A stretch of 64,000 nt of DNA, from assembly GCA_903875045.1 (NCBI GenBank), contig CAIQUS010000094.1, forward strand, positions 1 through 64,000. Direction: 5' to 3'. The DNA comes from an uncultured Bacteroidales bacterium. Lineage in GTDB: Bacteria; Bacteroidota; Bacteroidia; Bacteroidales; FEN-979. Within the stretch, counting starts at the first letter, position 1, and every line of letters starts with the position of its first letter. Positions 25,844 to 35,511 of this stretch are shown piece after piece. The notes under the pieces were generated by a model. The model saw nothing but the letters and a program-made list of their open reading frames with translations, had not been told where the DNA came from and did not search any database. Position numbers and translations under genes: made by a program.

Positions 25844-27163
25844 ATGGTTATAATGAAATTTGGGGGCACCTCCGTGGGTACCCCGGAAAATATCCGGTTG
25901 GTGGCACAATTGACTGCTGCGACTGATGAACCGGTGATGGTTGTTTTATCCGCCATGTCGGGAACCACCAACAGCCTGGTCGAAATATCCGGTTACCTGA
26001 TGCAGAAAATTACCTGCCGCGCTGATGAGAAGATCTGTTTGCTGGAGAAATACTACTTACAGGTGGTGGAATCATTATTTGGAACGGATGAATACCGGGA
26101 GAGAGGTTCGGCAATGGTTCAGTACCATTTCAACTACCTGCGTACCTTTACTCAGGATCTCTTCACGGCCAATGAAGTGAAATGTGTAGTTGCGCAGGGC
26201 GAACTGCTATCTACCGCTTTGTTTCAGTTTTATCTGGAAGAGCAGAACATTCCGTCTGTTCTCCTGCCAGCGTTGAATTTTATACGCATCGACCGGGAAC
26301 AGGAGCCCGACCAGTATTATATCCGGGAAAATCTCACCCGCGAACTGGAGAAATATCCCGGAACCCGGCTTTTCGTTACCCAGGGGTTTATTTGCCGGAA
26401 TGCCTTTGGTGAGATCGATAACCTCAAACGGGGTGGCAGCGATTTTACTGCCTCCCTTATTGGCGTGGCCCTGAATGCCAAAGAAATCATTATCTGGACA
26501 GACATCGATGGATTCCACGACAATGACCCGAGATATGTGGATAAAACTCATCCAATTGCTGAACTCTCCTTTGACGAAGCGGCTGAACTGGCCTATTTTG
26601 GCGCTAAAATCCTGCATCCCTCTACCATCGTTCCAGCCAGGGTGGCTGGTATTCCTGTGATTATAAAAAACACGATGGATCCCGGGGCACGGGGATCGAC
26701 CATCTCCGACAAACCAACCGGTATCGGCGTGAAAGCAATCGCAGCAAAAGATGGCATTACCGCCATACGTATAAAGTCGGGCCGGATGCTATTGGCATAC
26801 GGGTTTATGCGGAAGGTATTCGAAATCTTCGAACTCTACAAAACCCCGATCGACATGATCACCACCTCTGAAATCAGCGTTTCACTCACTATTGATGATC
26901 TGACTCATCTTCAACAGATCATCGACAACCTTAGCCTTTATGGCACAGTGGAAGTTGATCATGATCAAACCATTGTTTGTGCGGTGGGTGAAGGGATTAC
27001 ATCAGAGCCAAACACAGCGGCCGACCTTTTCAAAGCCATCAGGGAGGTGCCGGTGCGGATGATCTCTTATGGTGGCAGCCAAAACAATATATCGGTCCTC
27101 ATTCCATCCAAATTCAAAAAACAGGCCCTGAATGCCCTGAGCGCCCAACTTTTCAACCATTGA
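25844..27163 (+). CDS. lysC: Aspartate kinase (monofunctional)
   Basis: This 439-residue enzyme phosphorylates L-aspartate in the first step of lysine, threonine and methionine synthesis. It begins VIMKFGGTSVGTPENI, the nucleotide-binding motif, with VVLSAMSGTTNSL, GGSDFTASLIG and a TDIDGFHDNDPR segment. The last 150 residues hold two ACT-like regulatory domains (VFEIFELYKTPIDMITTSEISVSLTID and VPVRMISYGGSQNNISVLIP). There is no homoserine dehydrogenase domain, so it is monofunctional and likely feedback-regulated. lysA follows after 18 bp. Confidence 0.92.
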   Translation: MVIMKFGGTSVGTPENIRLVAQLTAATDEPVMVVLSAMSGTTNSLVEISGYLMQKITCRADEKICLLEKYYLQVVESLFGTDEYRERGSAMVQYHFNYLRTFTQDLFTANEVKCVVAQGELLSTALFQFYLEEQNIPSVLLPALNFIRIDREQEPDQYYIRENLTRELEKYPGTRLFVTQGFICRNAFGEIDNLKRGGSDFTASLIGVALNAKEIIIWTDIDGFHDNDPRYVDKTHPIAELSFDEAAELAYFGAKILHPSTIVPARVAGIPVIIKNTMDPGARGSTISDKPTGIGVKAIAAKDGITAIRIKSGRMLLAYGFMRKVFEIFELYKTPIDMITTSEISVSLTIDDLTHLQQIIDNLSLYGTVEVDHDQTIVCAVGEGITSEPNTAADLFKAIREVPVRMISYGGSQNNISVLIPSKFKKQALNALSAQLFNH

Positions 27164-27181
27164 TTGCTACCATCAGAAAAT

Positions 27182-28330
27182 ATGTTCAACAAAGAAACCA
27201 TCGGTAAATTTCATTCAACCCCGACACCATTCTATTACTACGACATGGGTCTGCTAAGGGAAACCCTGGAGGCCTGCTCTGCCGAAGCAGGAAAATATGG
27301 TTATTTTCTTCACTACGCACTTAAAGCCAATTCCAATCCACAAATTCTGAAACTCATCAGCAAATCGGGATTCGGGGCCGATTGCGTAAGCGGTAACGAG
27401 ATCAGGGCAGCCATCAGCCATGGATTTAGCCCCGGCCATATCATGTTTTCAGGTGTTGGGAAATCCGATGATGAGATCAGGCTCGCCTTACATTCGAAGA
27501 TCCAAAGCCTCAATGTGGAATCCCGGCAGGAGATGGAGGTCATCAGTGACCTGGCCGGTGAAATGGGCGTGACGGCAGATATTTCTTTGCGGATCATTCC
27601 CAATGTGGATGCACATACCCACCGCTATATCACTACCGGTTTAGAAGAAAATAAGTTCGGGATACTTCCCTGGGAATTCGAAAAAGTGCTTGACAAGTTG
27701 AAAAGCCGGCAAAACCTCCGGCTAAAAGGGCTTCATTTCCACATCGGGTCACAAATCACCGATCTGAATGTCTTTAAAAGCTTGTGCCACCGGGTCAATG
27801 AGATCAATGCCTGGTTCATTTCGAATCAGGTCTTCCCTGAGATCATCAATGTTGGCGGCGGCCTGGGCATAGATTATGGTGACCCTGATACCTTCCGGAT
27901 TCCGGATTTTTCATCCTATTTCAGGATTTTCAGCAATTTCATTGAATTGCAGGGCAATCAGTCGCTTCATTTTGAACCGGGTCGTGCCCTCGTTGGCCAG
28001 TGTGGCAGCCTGATCACCAAAGTGCTGTTTGTCAAAAAGGGCATCAGCACCCGTTTTGCCATTGTCGATGCCGGCATGAACGACCTCATCCGCCCTGCGC
28101 TTTACCAGAGCTATCACAAGATAGAAAATCTGACTTCTGCTGAACAACCCGAAAAATACGATGTTGTAGGCCCGATCTGCGAATCATCCGATTGTTTCGG
28201 AAAAGCCATCTCCCTGCCGAAAACAAGCAGAATGGACCTCCTGGTCATCCGGTCGGTAGGAGCATACGGGCAAACCATGTCGTCACAGTACAATTTGAGA
28301 GATCTGGCCAAAGCCGTATATTCTGATTGA
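27182..28330 (+). CDS. lysA: Diaminopimelate decarboxylase
   Basis: This 382-residue PLP enzyme converts meso-DAP to L-lysine. The PLP lysine is Lys48 (LHYALKANSNP). Further family motifs are GADCVSGNEIRAAI, GLHFHIGSQI (His for PLP stacking), VGGGLGIDYG, FEPGRALVG and the catalytic Cys/Glu pair in PICESSDCFG near the end. ATG 27182 is used; a TTG at 27164 gives no conserved residues. It forms an operon with the aspartokinase, the first and last steps of the pathway; the gene for DAP epimerase is at 39631. Confidence 0.93.
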   Translation: MFNKETIGKFHSTPTPFYYYDMGLLRETLEACSAEAGKYGYFLHYALKANSNPQILKLISKSGFGADCVSGNEIRAAISHGFSPGHIMFSGVGKSDDEIRLALHSKIQSLNVESRQEMEVISDLAGEMGVTADISLRIIPNVDAHTHRYITTGLEENKFGILPWEFEKVLDKLKSRQNLRLKGLHFHIGSQITDLNVFKSLCHRVNEINAWFISNQVFPEIINVGGGLGIDYGDPDTFRIPDFSSYFRIFSNFIELQGNQSLHFEPGRALVGQCGSLITKVLFVKKGISTRFAIVDAGMNDLIRPALYQSYHKIENLTSAEQPEKYDVVGPICESSDCFGKAISLPKTSRMDLLVIRSVGAYGQTMSSQYNLRDLAKAVYSD

Positions 28331-28350
28331 AGATAATAAATTGACAAACT

Positions 28351-28399
28351 ACGATTCATTGATCCCTAATCGTAAATCGTAAATCGTAAATCGTAAATT
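28351..28399. repeat. AAATCGT heptamer array (A) between convergent genes
   Basis: Four head-to-tail AATCGTA units (28368-28395) end next to the tricorn gene stop. An inverted copy ACGATT at 28351-28356 lets the array fold against it. It lies exactly between the convergent lysA and tricorn genes. Confidence 0.8.
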
Positions 28400-31300
28400 A
28401 CTTCAGCAGCTCCTTCACCGCCTCCTCAATCTGTTGGTCTCTTCCCGATGACAAAATCCCCGGATCATTCGCAACCCTGATATCCGGTTCCATCTGGTTA
28501 TTTTCGCAAAACTTGCCATCAGCCGTGCGCCAACCGCCCATCGGAATACCAAAAACCAGCGTAGGATCTATCTGAGATTCCCACCAAACGAAGGTTCCTG
28601 TGCCGGGAACCGGCATGCCAAGCGTTTTTCCGGTATTTTTCAGTTTGTAGGCCACTGGAAAAAGATGGGCATCCGAATAATTGCTCTCGCCTACCAGGAC
28701 AATCGAAGGTTTAACCCATTTATCATATGGCTCAGATCCGATATACTGACCGTGGGGAACAATGTCAATGTACTTTTTCCCGCTGAGAAAATCGGAAAGC
28801 TGCTCATGGATATTCCCGCCGCCATTGAACCGGGTATCGACAATGATGGCCTTCTTTTCAAAATTCCTGCCAAGTGCCTCTTCGAACACGGTACGCATAC
28901 TGGCATCATCCATGGAACGGACATGGACATAACCTATTTTACCCTCCGACAGTTTCTCCACCTCATTCCGACGGTTTTTTACCCACCGCTGATATAAAAG
29001 CTCGTTTGCCTCGCCGATACTGATGGGTTTAAGGCTCTCTTCCCAGCGTTCGCCTGTACCAGGGTTATAAAGGGAGAGCAGCGTTAGTTTCCCTGTTTTG
29101 CGGTTAAGCCTTGCATAAAAATCAAGTGAATCGGAAATAATCTCCCCATCCACCTTTTCAAGGATGCAGCCTGATTTCACTTTTGAAACAGCTTTGTCAA
29201 GCGGTCCGCCTTCGATTACCTCCGCAACCTTCAACCCGGGTCCGCTGTAGTTATAATCATAGAAAACACCAAGATCAGCCGTTTGATCCACGTTTGGGCG
29301 GCTGGCCCGGTATCCGCAACCGGTATGGGAAGCGTTCATCTCGCCTAACATCTCGCTAAGCATTTCAGCAAAATCATAATTATTATTGATATACGGCAGA
29401 AACTTCTTATAGGCAGTGTAATAGTAATCCCAGTCAACCCCCTGCATGTCCTCCACATAAAATTTCTCTTTGAACTGGCGCCAGGAGTGATCGAAAATAT
29501 AGCCACGTTCTTCTGCCGGCTTCAACAACATCTCGCCCCCAGTTTTCAACGGCTCTGACTTGCCGCCTTCCACTTCAACTTTCATCGGTTTGCCATCGGC
29601 AAACAACAAGACAAACTTCCCGTCTGAAGATAATTCCATACCCGCACGTTTCAATCCTAGTTTGGCCAGCATTTTTGTTTCATGTGCACGCAGGTCGGTA
29701 ACCCATAAGTCGTTGTCTTTTTCAAAACTGGTCAGGTAAAACAACTTCTCTCCGTCTTTGGAGAGCAGCCAGTCCCTCACTTCTGAGGTATGCAAAGTTA
29801 GTTTGCTCTTGCGGTCTGTCAGGTTTTCCCAGTCAATCACAACCTTTGCAGAATCCTTCTTAGCTGATGAAGCTGAATCATCTTTGCTTTTCTTTTCACT
29901 TGTTTCTTTCCCTTTCTCCTTGTCCTTACCTTTCGCGTCACCCTTCTTTTTATCCTTTTCAGCCTTTTCTTCCTGATCTTTCACCAGGGCAAGTTCTTCC
30001 TTTGAAAGGTTAAACCGGTCGAATGCCGCTTTGGTAAAAAACATGGCGTACACATCGGCACTGGCGAGTCCGCCTCCCTGCTCACGGTCGCCATTGCGAT
30101 TGGAACCCCAGATCATCATCTTTCCATCGACCGACCATTTGGGTCCATAGTCATCATACCCGCTGAGGGTAAGGTTTTTAATTTCACCTTTCCCGTCGGA
30201 TGATACCAGTCCAACCTCCGGACTGAATATTCTGTCGGGAAAAGCATAATTCACCAGGAACCATTTGCCATCCGGCGACCATTGATAATACTGGTCCCCG
30301 TCAGCATAGGAATAATTGACATTTGCCGGCATGATGGTCCGGGTGTTTTTGGTGGCCAGGTTGATCACCTTCAACACTACCCTGTTTTCGAGGTATGCGA
30401 CCTCCTTGCCATCGGGCGAGTATTCGGGTTGGAACTCCTCGGCTGCAGTTGCAACCACAGGTTCTGTTTTCAGAACCGTGGATGCGTAAAAATATGGTTC
30501 TTCTTTGCGAACAATGGAAGTCGAGTAAACATTCCAGCTGTTGTTGACTTCAGCAGCATAAACCAGTGAACGTCCATCAGGGCTGAAACTTACACTGCGC
30601 TCCTGGTATGGGGTATTGGTGATTCGCTTGGTATATCCCCCGTCGATGCTGCTTACAAAAACCTCACCCCGGAAAATATATGCATACTCCTTGCCATTGG
30701 ATGAAAGCCTCATCTCTGTGAACCCGTCATTCACCGGAACGATGCGTTCTTGTGCAGACCGGCCATCAGCAAATATTTTAACGGCAATTTTCACAGGTTC
30801 ACCGCCAGGTTTCAAAGTATATATCTCTCCGTCAAAGGTGAAACATAATGTATTGTTGGCAGAACGGCTGAGAAACCTCACAGGATGTTTGGTAAATTTG
30901 GTAAGAGCTGTGGTCCTGGAAGGATCCGATATGGAACTTTTAAAAACATTGAAAGAGCCATCCTGTTCGCTCAGGTAGTAGAAATCATTGTTATTGGCAT
31001 CAAAAAGGGGGTTGCGGTCCTCGCCTTTAAATTGGGTAAGCTTTGTATATTTTTTTGTGTTGAAATCGTAGAGCCAGATATCACGGGCAATGGCCGAGGT
31101 GTGATGCTTGCGCCATTCATTTTCATATCCTTTGATATCCTCGTACAGGATTTTATCACCTGTAGTGGTGGGACAGATCTGCAGGGCAGGTGTTGGAAGC
31201 AACATAGAAACCTTCCCTCCGGCCACCGGGACTGTATAAAGTTCGCTCATCAGCGAAATCGGGAACTGGGCATTTGTGGCCAGATCCTGCCTGTAGGCTG

Positions 31301-31673
31301 AGAAAATAACATCTTTATTGTTCGCAGTGAAACTGCAAGGGATTTCCCGGTTCGAACTGAATGTCAAACGTTTTGCCTCGCCACCCTCCGCTGCCATCAC
31401 GAAAATATCAAAATTCCCGGTGCGGTCGGACGCGAACGCAATCTGTTTCCCGTCATGGCTCCATACAGGGGCGTATTCATACGATTCGGTAAGGGTAACC
31501 GGAATGGCTGTCCCCCCGCCGGAAGGAACTGACCAGATATCTCCTTTGTAACAAAAAAGGATGGTTTGTCCGTTGGGTGAAATTGCGGTATAACGCATCC
31601 ATAAAGGATTCTCCTGGCAAAACACCGGAACGGCAATAACCAGTGATAGCATGAATGTAAGAAATTTTCTCAT
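28398..31673 (-). CDS. Tricorn-type protease (S41 C-terminal domain, secreted)
   Basis: This 1091-residue protein has a signal peptide (MRKFLTFMLSLVIAVPVFCQ). The N-terminal half has WD40/TolB-like propeller repeats (ISPNGQTILFCYKGDIW, FSPDGRSLVYAAE and similar). A Lys/Glu-rich linker follows around residues 570-620 (EKAEKDKKKGDAKGKDKEKG), then another beta region and a PDZ domain. The S41 peptidase domain has SHTG (NASHTGCGYR) for the Ser-His pair and YSDAH (Ser-Asp) for the nucleophile region, as in the tricorn catalytic set. The length fits tricorn. The signal peptide indicates periplasmic peptide degradation rather than the cytoplasmic role of archaeal tricorn. Confidence 0.93.
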   Translation of the reverse strand: MRKFLTFMLSLVIAVPVFCQENPLWMRYTAISPNGQTILFCYKGDIWSVPSGGGTAIPVTLTESYEYAPVWSHDGKQIAFASDRTGNFDIFVMAAEGGEAKRLTFSSNREIPCSFTANNKDVIFSAYRQDLATNAQFPISLMSELYTVPVAGGKVSMLLPTPALQICPTTTGDKILYEDIKGYENEWRKHHTSAIARDIWLYDFNTKKYTKLTQFKGEDRNPLFDANNNDFYYLSEQDGSFNVFKSSISDPSRTTALTKFTKHPVRFLSRSANNTLCFTFDGEIYTLKPGGEPVKIAVKIFADGRSAQERIVPVNDGFTEMRLSSNGKEYAYIFRGEVFVSSIDGGYTKRITNTPYQERSVSFSPDGRSLVYAAEVNNSWNVYSTSIVRKEEPYFYASTVLKTEPVVATAAEEFQPEYSPDGKEVAYLENRVVLKVINLATKNTRTIMPANVNYSYADGDQYYQWSPDGKWFLVNYAFPDRIFSPEVGLVSSDGKGEIKNLTLSGYDDYGPKWSVDGKMMIWGSNRNGDREQGGGLASADVYAMFFTKAAFDRFNLSKEELALVKDQEEKAEKDKKKGDAKGKDKEKGKETSEKKSKDDSASSAKKDSAKVVIDWENLTDRKSKLTLHTSEVRDWLLSKDGEKLFYLTSFEKDNDLWVTDLRAHETKMLAKLGLKRAGMELSSDGKFVLLFADGKPMKVEVEGGKSEPLKTGGEMLLKPAEERGYIFDHSWRQFKEKFYVEDMQGVDWDYYYTAYKKFLPYINNNYDFAEMLSEMLGEMNASHTGCGYRASRPNVDQTADLGVFYDYNYSGPGLKVAEVIEGGPLDKAVSKVKSGCILEKVDGEIISDSLDFYARLNRKTGKLTLLSLYNPGTGERWEESLKPISIGEANELLYQRWVKNRRNEVEKLSEGKIGYVHVRSMDDASMRTVFEEALGRNFEKKAIIVDTRFNGGGNIHEQLSDFLSGKKYIDIVPHGQYIGSEPYDKWVKPSIVLVGESNYSDAHLFPVAYKLKNTGKTLGMPVPGTGTFVWWESQIDPTLVFGIPMGGWRTADGKFCENNQMEPDIRVANDPGILSSGRDQQIEEAVKELLK

Positions 31674-31716
31674 ATCGATTGTTTTGAATAAAGAATAAAG
31701 GTAAAATTAGTTATGA

Positions 31717-31724
31717 CAAAAGTA
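31717..31724 (-). promoter_or_regulatory. Promoter -7 box of the tricorn gene
   Basis: TACTTTTG on the minus strand, 43 bp upstream of the ATG. No clear -33 element. Confidence 0.45.
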
Positions 31725-31784
31725 AATAATAGTATAATAACATTTACCATATAAATTTCTTTTTTGAAATTCGGCATTTGATTT

Positions 31785-32372
31785 TCAAAATCTTATCGCA
31801 CATAACACTTGTAAGGTATACATCCAATCTTCCGACTTACCAAAATTAAGAAATTTAAACTCTCCCCCAACTTGCCAGAGCCGAGAAAGAGGGTAAATGT
31901 AGGAGGCTGAAAACTGATAGTTCGAATAGGATATGATGGTGCTGGTAACCTTGTTATCAATGCCGGTAACCTTGTTAAACATAACTGCAAGTCCGGCGCC
32001 GGCACTGAGGTAAAAACGGTCAACAACTCTCATCCTCACCGCCAGAAGCAAAGGAACATCCGACATGGTGGCTTGGCCCAGCACATTGGTATATGTTTTA
32101 CTTTTCACTTTGTAAAGCCGGTAGAATCCTGTTTCAAGCCCCAGGCTCAGGCGGTGTTCAGGTTCCCAGAAAAACTTCATTGAAATCCCCAGTGAATTGA
32201 TGGTGGCAGCATCACCACCTATCTCAAGGGTATTCAGGTAATGAGCCCACCCAAGTCCGATCGCCAGAGAATAATGGTTGGTTTTAACATTGATGGTGTC
32301 ATGACCTTGTGAAAACAGGGCAGGAGTAAAAAACAAGAAAAGCCAGCCAAGAGCCAGGATTTTTTTAACCAT
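31785..32372 (-). CDS. Predicted outer-membrane beta-barrel protein
   Basis: This 195-residue protein begins MVKKILALGWLFLFFTPALF, cleaved near FSQ. Strands such as SLAIGLGWAHYLNTLEIGG and LSLGLETGFYRLYKVK alternate with short turns, and FYLSAGAGLAVMFNKVTGID is a typical barrel hairpin. It follows the GDPD lipoprotein gene with a 6-bp gap and is co-transcribed. Function unknown. Confidence 0.7.
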   Translation of the reverse strand: MVKKILALGWLFLFFTPALFSQGHDTINVKTNHYSLAIGLGWAHYLNTLEIGGDAATINSLGISMKFFWEPEHRLSLGLETGFYRLYKVKSKTYTNVLGQATMSDVPLLLAVRMRVVDRFYLSAGAGLAVMFNKVTGIDNKVTSTIISYSNYQFSASYIYPLSRLWQVGGEFKFLNFGKSEDWMYTLQVLCAIRF

Positions 32373-32378
32373 AAAAAG

Positions 32379-33623
32379 CTATTGGATATAGTGATAATAT
32401 GCAACGACATAAGGGTAATTGGTAAGCAGCCCGTCAAAAAGGCCATTGTTGAGAAATTCCCTGATCCAGGATACCTGATCGATGGTCCAGCAAACAGCAA
32501 GTCTGCCCTCACTGTGTATCTGCATCACCAGGTCGTTCTGGGTGCCCAGAGTCCAGCGAGGTGCCCAGACCCTCGAATTAGCCAAACGTACATCCTCAAC
32601 AGAAAGTTCACACAACGAAGGAATATTCTGAAAATCGGGATAAGCCAGCAGATCGTTCAGCAAATCAGTTGAAGGAATCCCTGTTACCACCATCAGGTCC
32701 CGGCCTTTTTGAGCTGCCCGTTCAAGGATTCGTTGCTGAATGGGGATTACTTTGGCCATTGCCCCTGTGCCTGCCTTAATATCAAGGTACACGAATCGCA
32801 GTAAAGTGCTGTCAACCACAAAAGTCAGGGCATCCTCCAGGGTTGGGATTTTTTCGCCATGAATTAAATGAACAAATGTGGACAACTGAGCCCAGGTATA
32901 GTTTTCAATTGGCCCGGCCAACGCGCCCTTCTGGGTCAGCCGGACATTGATATCGGGGTCATGGTATAAAAATGCGACACCATCACTGGTTATCCTGACA
33001 TCCACTTCAATTCCTGTCGAACCAAACTTCTCGGTATAGTTGATCATTTCGATGCTATTCTCCGAAACGGGCAGCCGGTCTGAGGTTCGCCCACCCGACC
33101 GGTGTGCCAGTATATAAAAGTTGCTGTTTTTAACTTTGTCGGAAAAAGGCCGTATGTACTCCAGCACCAATGATTGATCAGGCAGACCTGACTGACTGCC
33201 ATAAGCTCCCCTCATAATAATTTTCTGGCTGGAGTTCCCTGTTAAGATGGAAACTCCTCCATCCGCACGGGAGATATACAGCGATGCCAGTCCGGTTCCG
33301 TCTGTGTATCCGTTGCGCCAATATCCCTGGAGGAAAATGACTGAATCTAGATGTCCGGCCTCCAAAACAAAATATTTACCATTGCCACAGGCAAGTGAAA
33401 TACCGCAGCGGTTCCATTTCAACACAAGTTTATCACCAAAAAAATCAGAACCTGAAACAACCTGATAAACACCCTCCATCAGTAATTTCGAAACACCTGG
33501 AAGCGGATGAGTCTCATTCATGATTGAATTGGGCCCGGCCACAGGAACTGGCACTGAAGTATCTTTGTTACATGCGTTCAGGGTCAGCACCAGAATAATA
33601 AAGGTAATTATATCGATTTTCAT
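32379..33623 (-). CDS. Glycerophosphodiester phosphodiesterase family lipoprotein
   Basis: This 414-residue protein begins MKIDIITFIILVLTLNACNK, a lipoprotein signal with Cys18. An N-terminal domain of about 160 residues of unknown family precedes a GDPD TIM barrel. The barrel has LAHRSGG near residue 170, then ENS and GIEVDVRITSDGVAFLYHDP, which supply the metal and catalytic residues. Enzymes of this type hydrolyse glycerophosphodiesters to glycerol-3-phosphate and an alcohol, here in the periplasm. It is transcribed before the small barrel gene at 31785. Confidence 0.88.
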   Translation of the reverse strand: MKIDIITFIILVLTLNACNKDTSVPVPVAGPNSIMNETHPLPGVSKLLMEGVYQVVSGSDFFGDKLVLKWNRCGISLACGNGKYFVLEAGHLDSVIFLQGYWRNGYTDGTGLASLYISRADGGVSILTGNSSQKIIMRGAYGSQSGLPDQSLVLEYIRPFSDKVKNSNFYILAHRSGGRTSDRLPVSENSIEMINYTEKFGSTGIEVDVRITSDGVAFLYHDPDINVRLTQKGALAGPIENYTWAQLSTFVHLIHGEKIPTLEDALTFVVDSTLLRFVYLDIKAGTGAMAKVIPIQQRILERAAQKGRDLMVVTGIPSTDLLNDLLAYPDFQNIPSLCELSVEDVRLANSRVWAPRWTLGTQNDLVMQIHSEGRLAVCWTIDQVSWIREFLNNGLFDGLLTNYPYVVAYYHYIQ

Positions 33624-33763
33624 AGTATCCGGAGGAATGATCGTTCAAATGTAGTTCATTGATTGCTTCCTGAGCTAAAAATATACAAGAAATTCGATAT
33701 ATCAACGGAAACCAGAGTAATTATATTTTATTAACTTGCCACAGATTTGGAATAACGCAACCC

Positions 33764-35422
33764 ATGAAACAAAATATCCTTTTCCTTCTTCTTCTCAGCC
33801 TGTTCGTACCGTACAATTCTTTTGGAGCACTTGCTGCCAAGGATACATTGAGCAAAGAGGGAACTCCTTCCGGGGACTCACTGGAAAAACAGATCAAGGG
33901 CTGGCCCGTAGCACCTTTTGGCATCACGATCTTTAGAATTTACACAAGGATCGGCCCTTTTACACCCCAGGAAAGGGCAACTGCCCTTGAACAAAAGGTG
34001 AAGAGCATAGCCAATGATCCTTTCTTCCGGAGCGACTCCATCAAGCTGATCAGAGGGGAAGTCACCTATGATGTAATGTATGGCGAATCGGTGATTACTT
34101 CAGTTGACGAGGACGATGCCAAAGCGGAAGGAACATCCGGAGAACTCATTGCCAAAGCCCGCATGACCAAAATCATTTATGCCATTCATAACTTCAGGAC
34201 CGTGACGAGTTTTTCGTCCATTTTAAAGAATGTAGCTATCTCCATTGGAATATTACTGCTGCTCGTGGTTATCATCACCCTGATCAACAAACTTTTTCAT
34301 AAACTACACAACAGGGCAGGTATCTGGCAGGAAAAAATCATGATGCGGATGCATCTCCAGGATTACGAGTTTTTTAACCGGCAACGACAATTGTCGATCT
34401 TACTCTTTATCATGAAAGTATTTAGATGGATATTGATCCTGGTCCTGCTGATGGTTACTTTCCTGACAGTTTTCTACCTGCTGCCATGGACCAAGGCCTT
34501 CAGCATAACCGTCCTTGGCTTTGTGATTAATCCGCTTAAAGACATCATGCTCAGTTTTTGGAATTACATTCCAAATCTGATCACCATCACCGTTATTTTA
34601 TTTGTTACACGACTGGTTATCCGCTTCTTTAAATTTCTTCGGGTTGAAATTGAAAAAGAGACACTGAAGATTCCCGGTTTTTATCCTGAATGGGGGCTTC
34701 CTACTTTTAACATCTTCCGGGTATTGATCATTATTTTTACCATTGTGGCGATCTGGCCTTATTTGCCCGGTTCAGGTTCTCAGGTGTTTCAGGGTGTTTC
34801 GGTATTGTTCGGATTGGTTTTCTCCCTGACATCGGCGAGTTCCCTCTCCAATTTTATGGCAGGACTTACCATTACCTACACCCGATCCTTCAAACTGGGC
34901 GACAGGGTTAAAATAGGTGATGTTACCGGTGATATCATTGAACAATCAATGCTGGTAACAAAAATTTTAACCATCAAAAACGAGGAAATCACTGTGCCGA
35001 ACACCAAAATCATGAGTTCGGAAGTGATCAACTACAGCACCTGTGCCCCTTACAAGGGGCTGATCATCCATACCACCATCACCATCGGGTATGATACACC
35101 ATGGCGTCAGATACACCAACTGCTGATCGATGCGGCACTCCATACTGAATTGATTTTGCAGGAACCGTGTCCATTCGTTCTTCAAACGGCCTTGAATGAT
35201 TTCTATATCAGTTACGAGATCAATGCTTACACCAGATCACCAAATGCAATGGCAGTAATATTCTCAAACCTCCATCAGAATATTCAGGATTCATTTAACC
35301 AGGCAGGGGTTGAAATTATGTCGCCGCACTACAGGACAATCCGCGATGGAAACACCATAGCCATTCCGGAGGAATACAGGAGCAAAGAGTACAAGCCGTC
35401 GGGTTTCAGGGTTGAAACGTAG
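33764..35422 (+). CDS. MscS-family mechanosensitive ion channel
   Basis: This 552-residue protein has an N-terminal signal (MKQNILFLLLLSLFVPYNSF), a periplasmic segment to about 140, and several membrane helices (ISIGILLLLVVIITLINKLF, VFRWILILVLLMVTFLTVFYLL, LITITVILFVTRLVIRFF, IFRVLIIIFTIVAIWPYL). An MscS pore/beta domain follows (LFGLVFSLTSASSLSNFMAGLTI, KLGDRVKIGDVTGDIIEQ, VPNTKIMSSEVINYS). It opens on membrane tension to release solutes during hypo-osmotic shock. The long N-terminus makes it larger than E. coli MscS. It is convergent with the LytTR gene, with repeat array B between them. Confidence 0.9.
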   Translation: MKQNILFLLLLSLFVPYNSFGALAAKDTLSKEGTPSGDSLEKQIKGWPVAPFGITIFRIYTRIGPFTPQERATALEQKVKSIANDPFFRSDSIKLIRGEVTYDVMYGESVITSVDEDDAKAEGTSGELIAKARMTKIIYAIHNFRTVTSFSSILKNVAISIGILLLLVVIITLINKLFHKLHNRAGIWQEKIMMRMHLQDYEFFNRQRQLSILLFIMKVFRWILILVLLMVTFLTVFYLLPWTKAFSITVLGFVINPLKDIMLSFWNYIPNLITITVILFVTRLVIRFFKFLRVEIEKETLKIPGFYPEWGLPTFNIFRVLIIIFTIVAIWPYLPGSGSQVFQGVSVLFGLVFSLTSASSLSNFMAGLTITYTRSFKLGDRVKIGDVTGDIIEQSMLVTKILTIKNEEITVPNTKIMSSEVINYSTCAPYKGLIIHTTITIGYDTPWRQIHQLLIDAALHTELILQEPCPFVLQTALNDFYISYEINAYTRSPNAMAVIFSNLHQNIQDSFNQAGVEIMSPHYRTIRDGNTIAIPEEYRSKEYKPSGFRVET

Positions 35423-35509
35423 ATTTACGATTTTCGAATTACGATTTACGAAGAGAGCTACTTAACCATAAATCGTAAATCCCAAAATCGTAAATCGTAA
35501 ATCGTAAAT
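35423..35509. repeat. AAATCGT heptamer array (B), inverted, between convergent genes
   Basis: The left side carries ATTTACGAT-type units (35423-35450). The right side carries AAATCGTAAAT-type units, with three at 35489-35509 and a separate one near 35470. The halves are inverted and can pair. The array fills the gap between the convergent MscS and LytTR genes and uses the same heptamer as array A. Confidence 0.8.
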
Positions 35510-35511
35510 GC

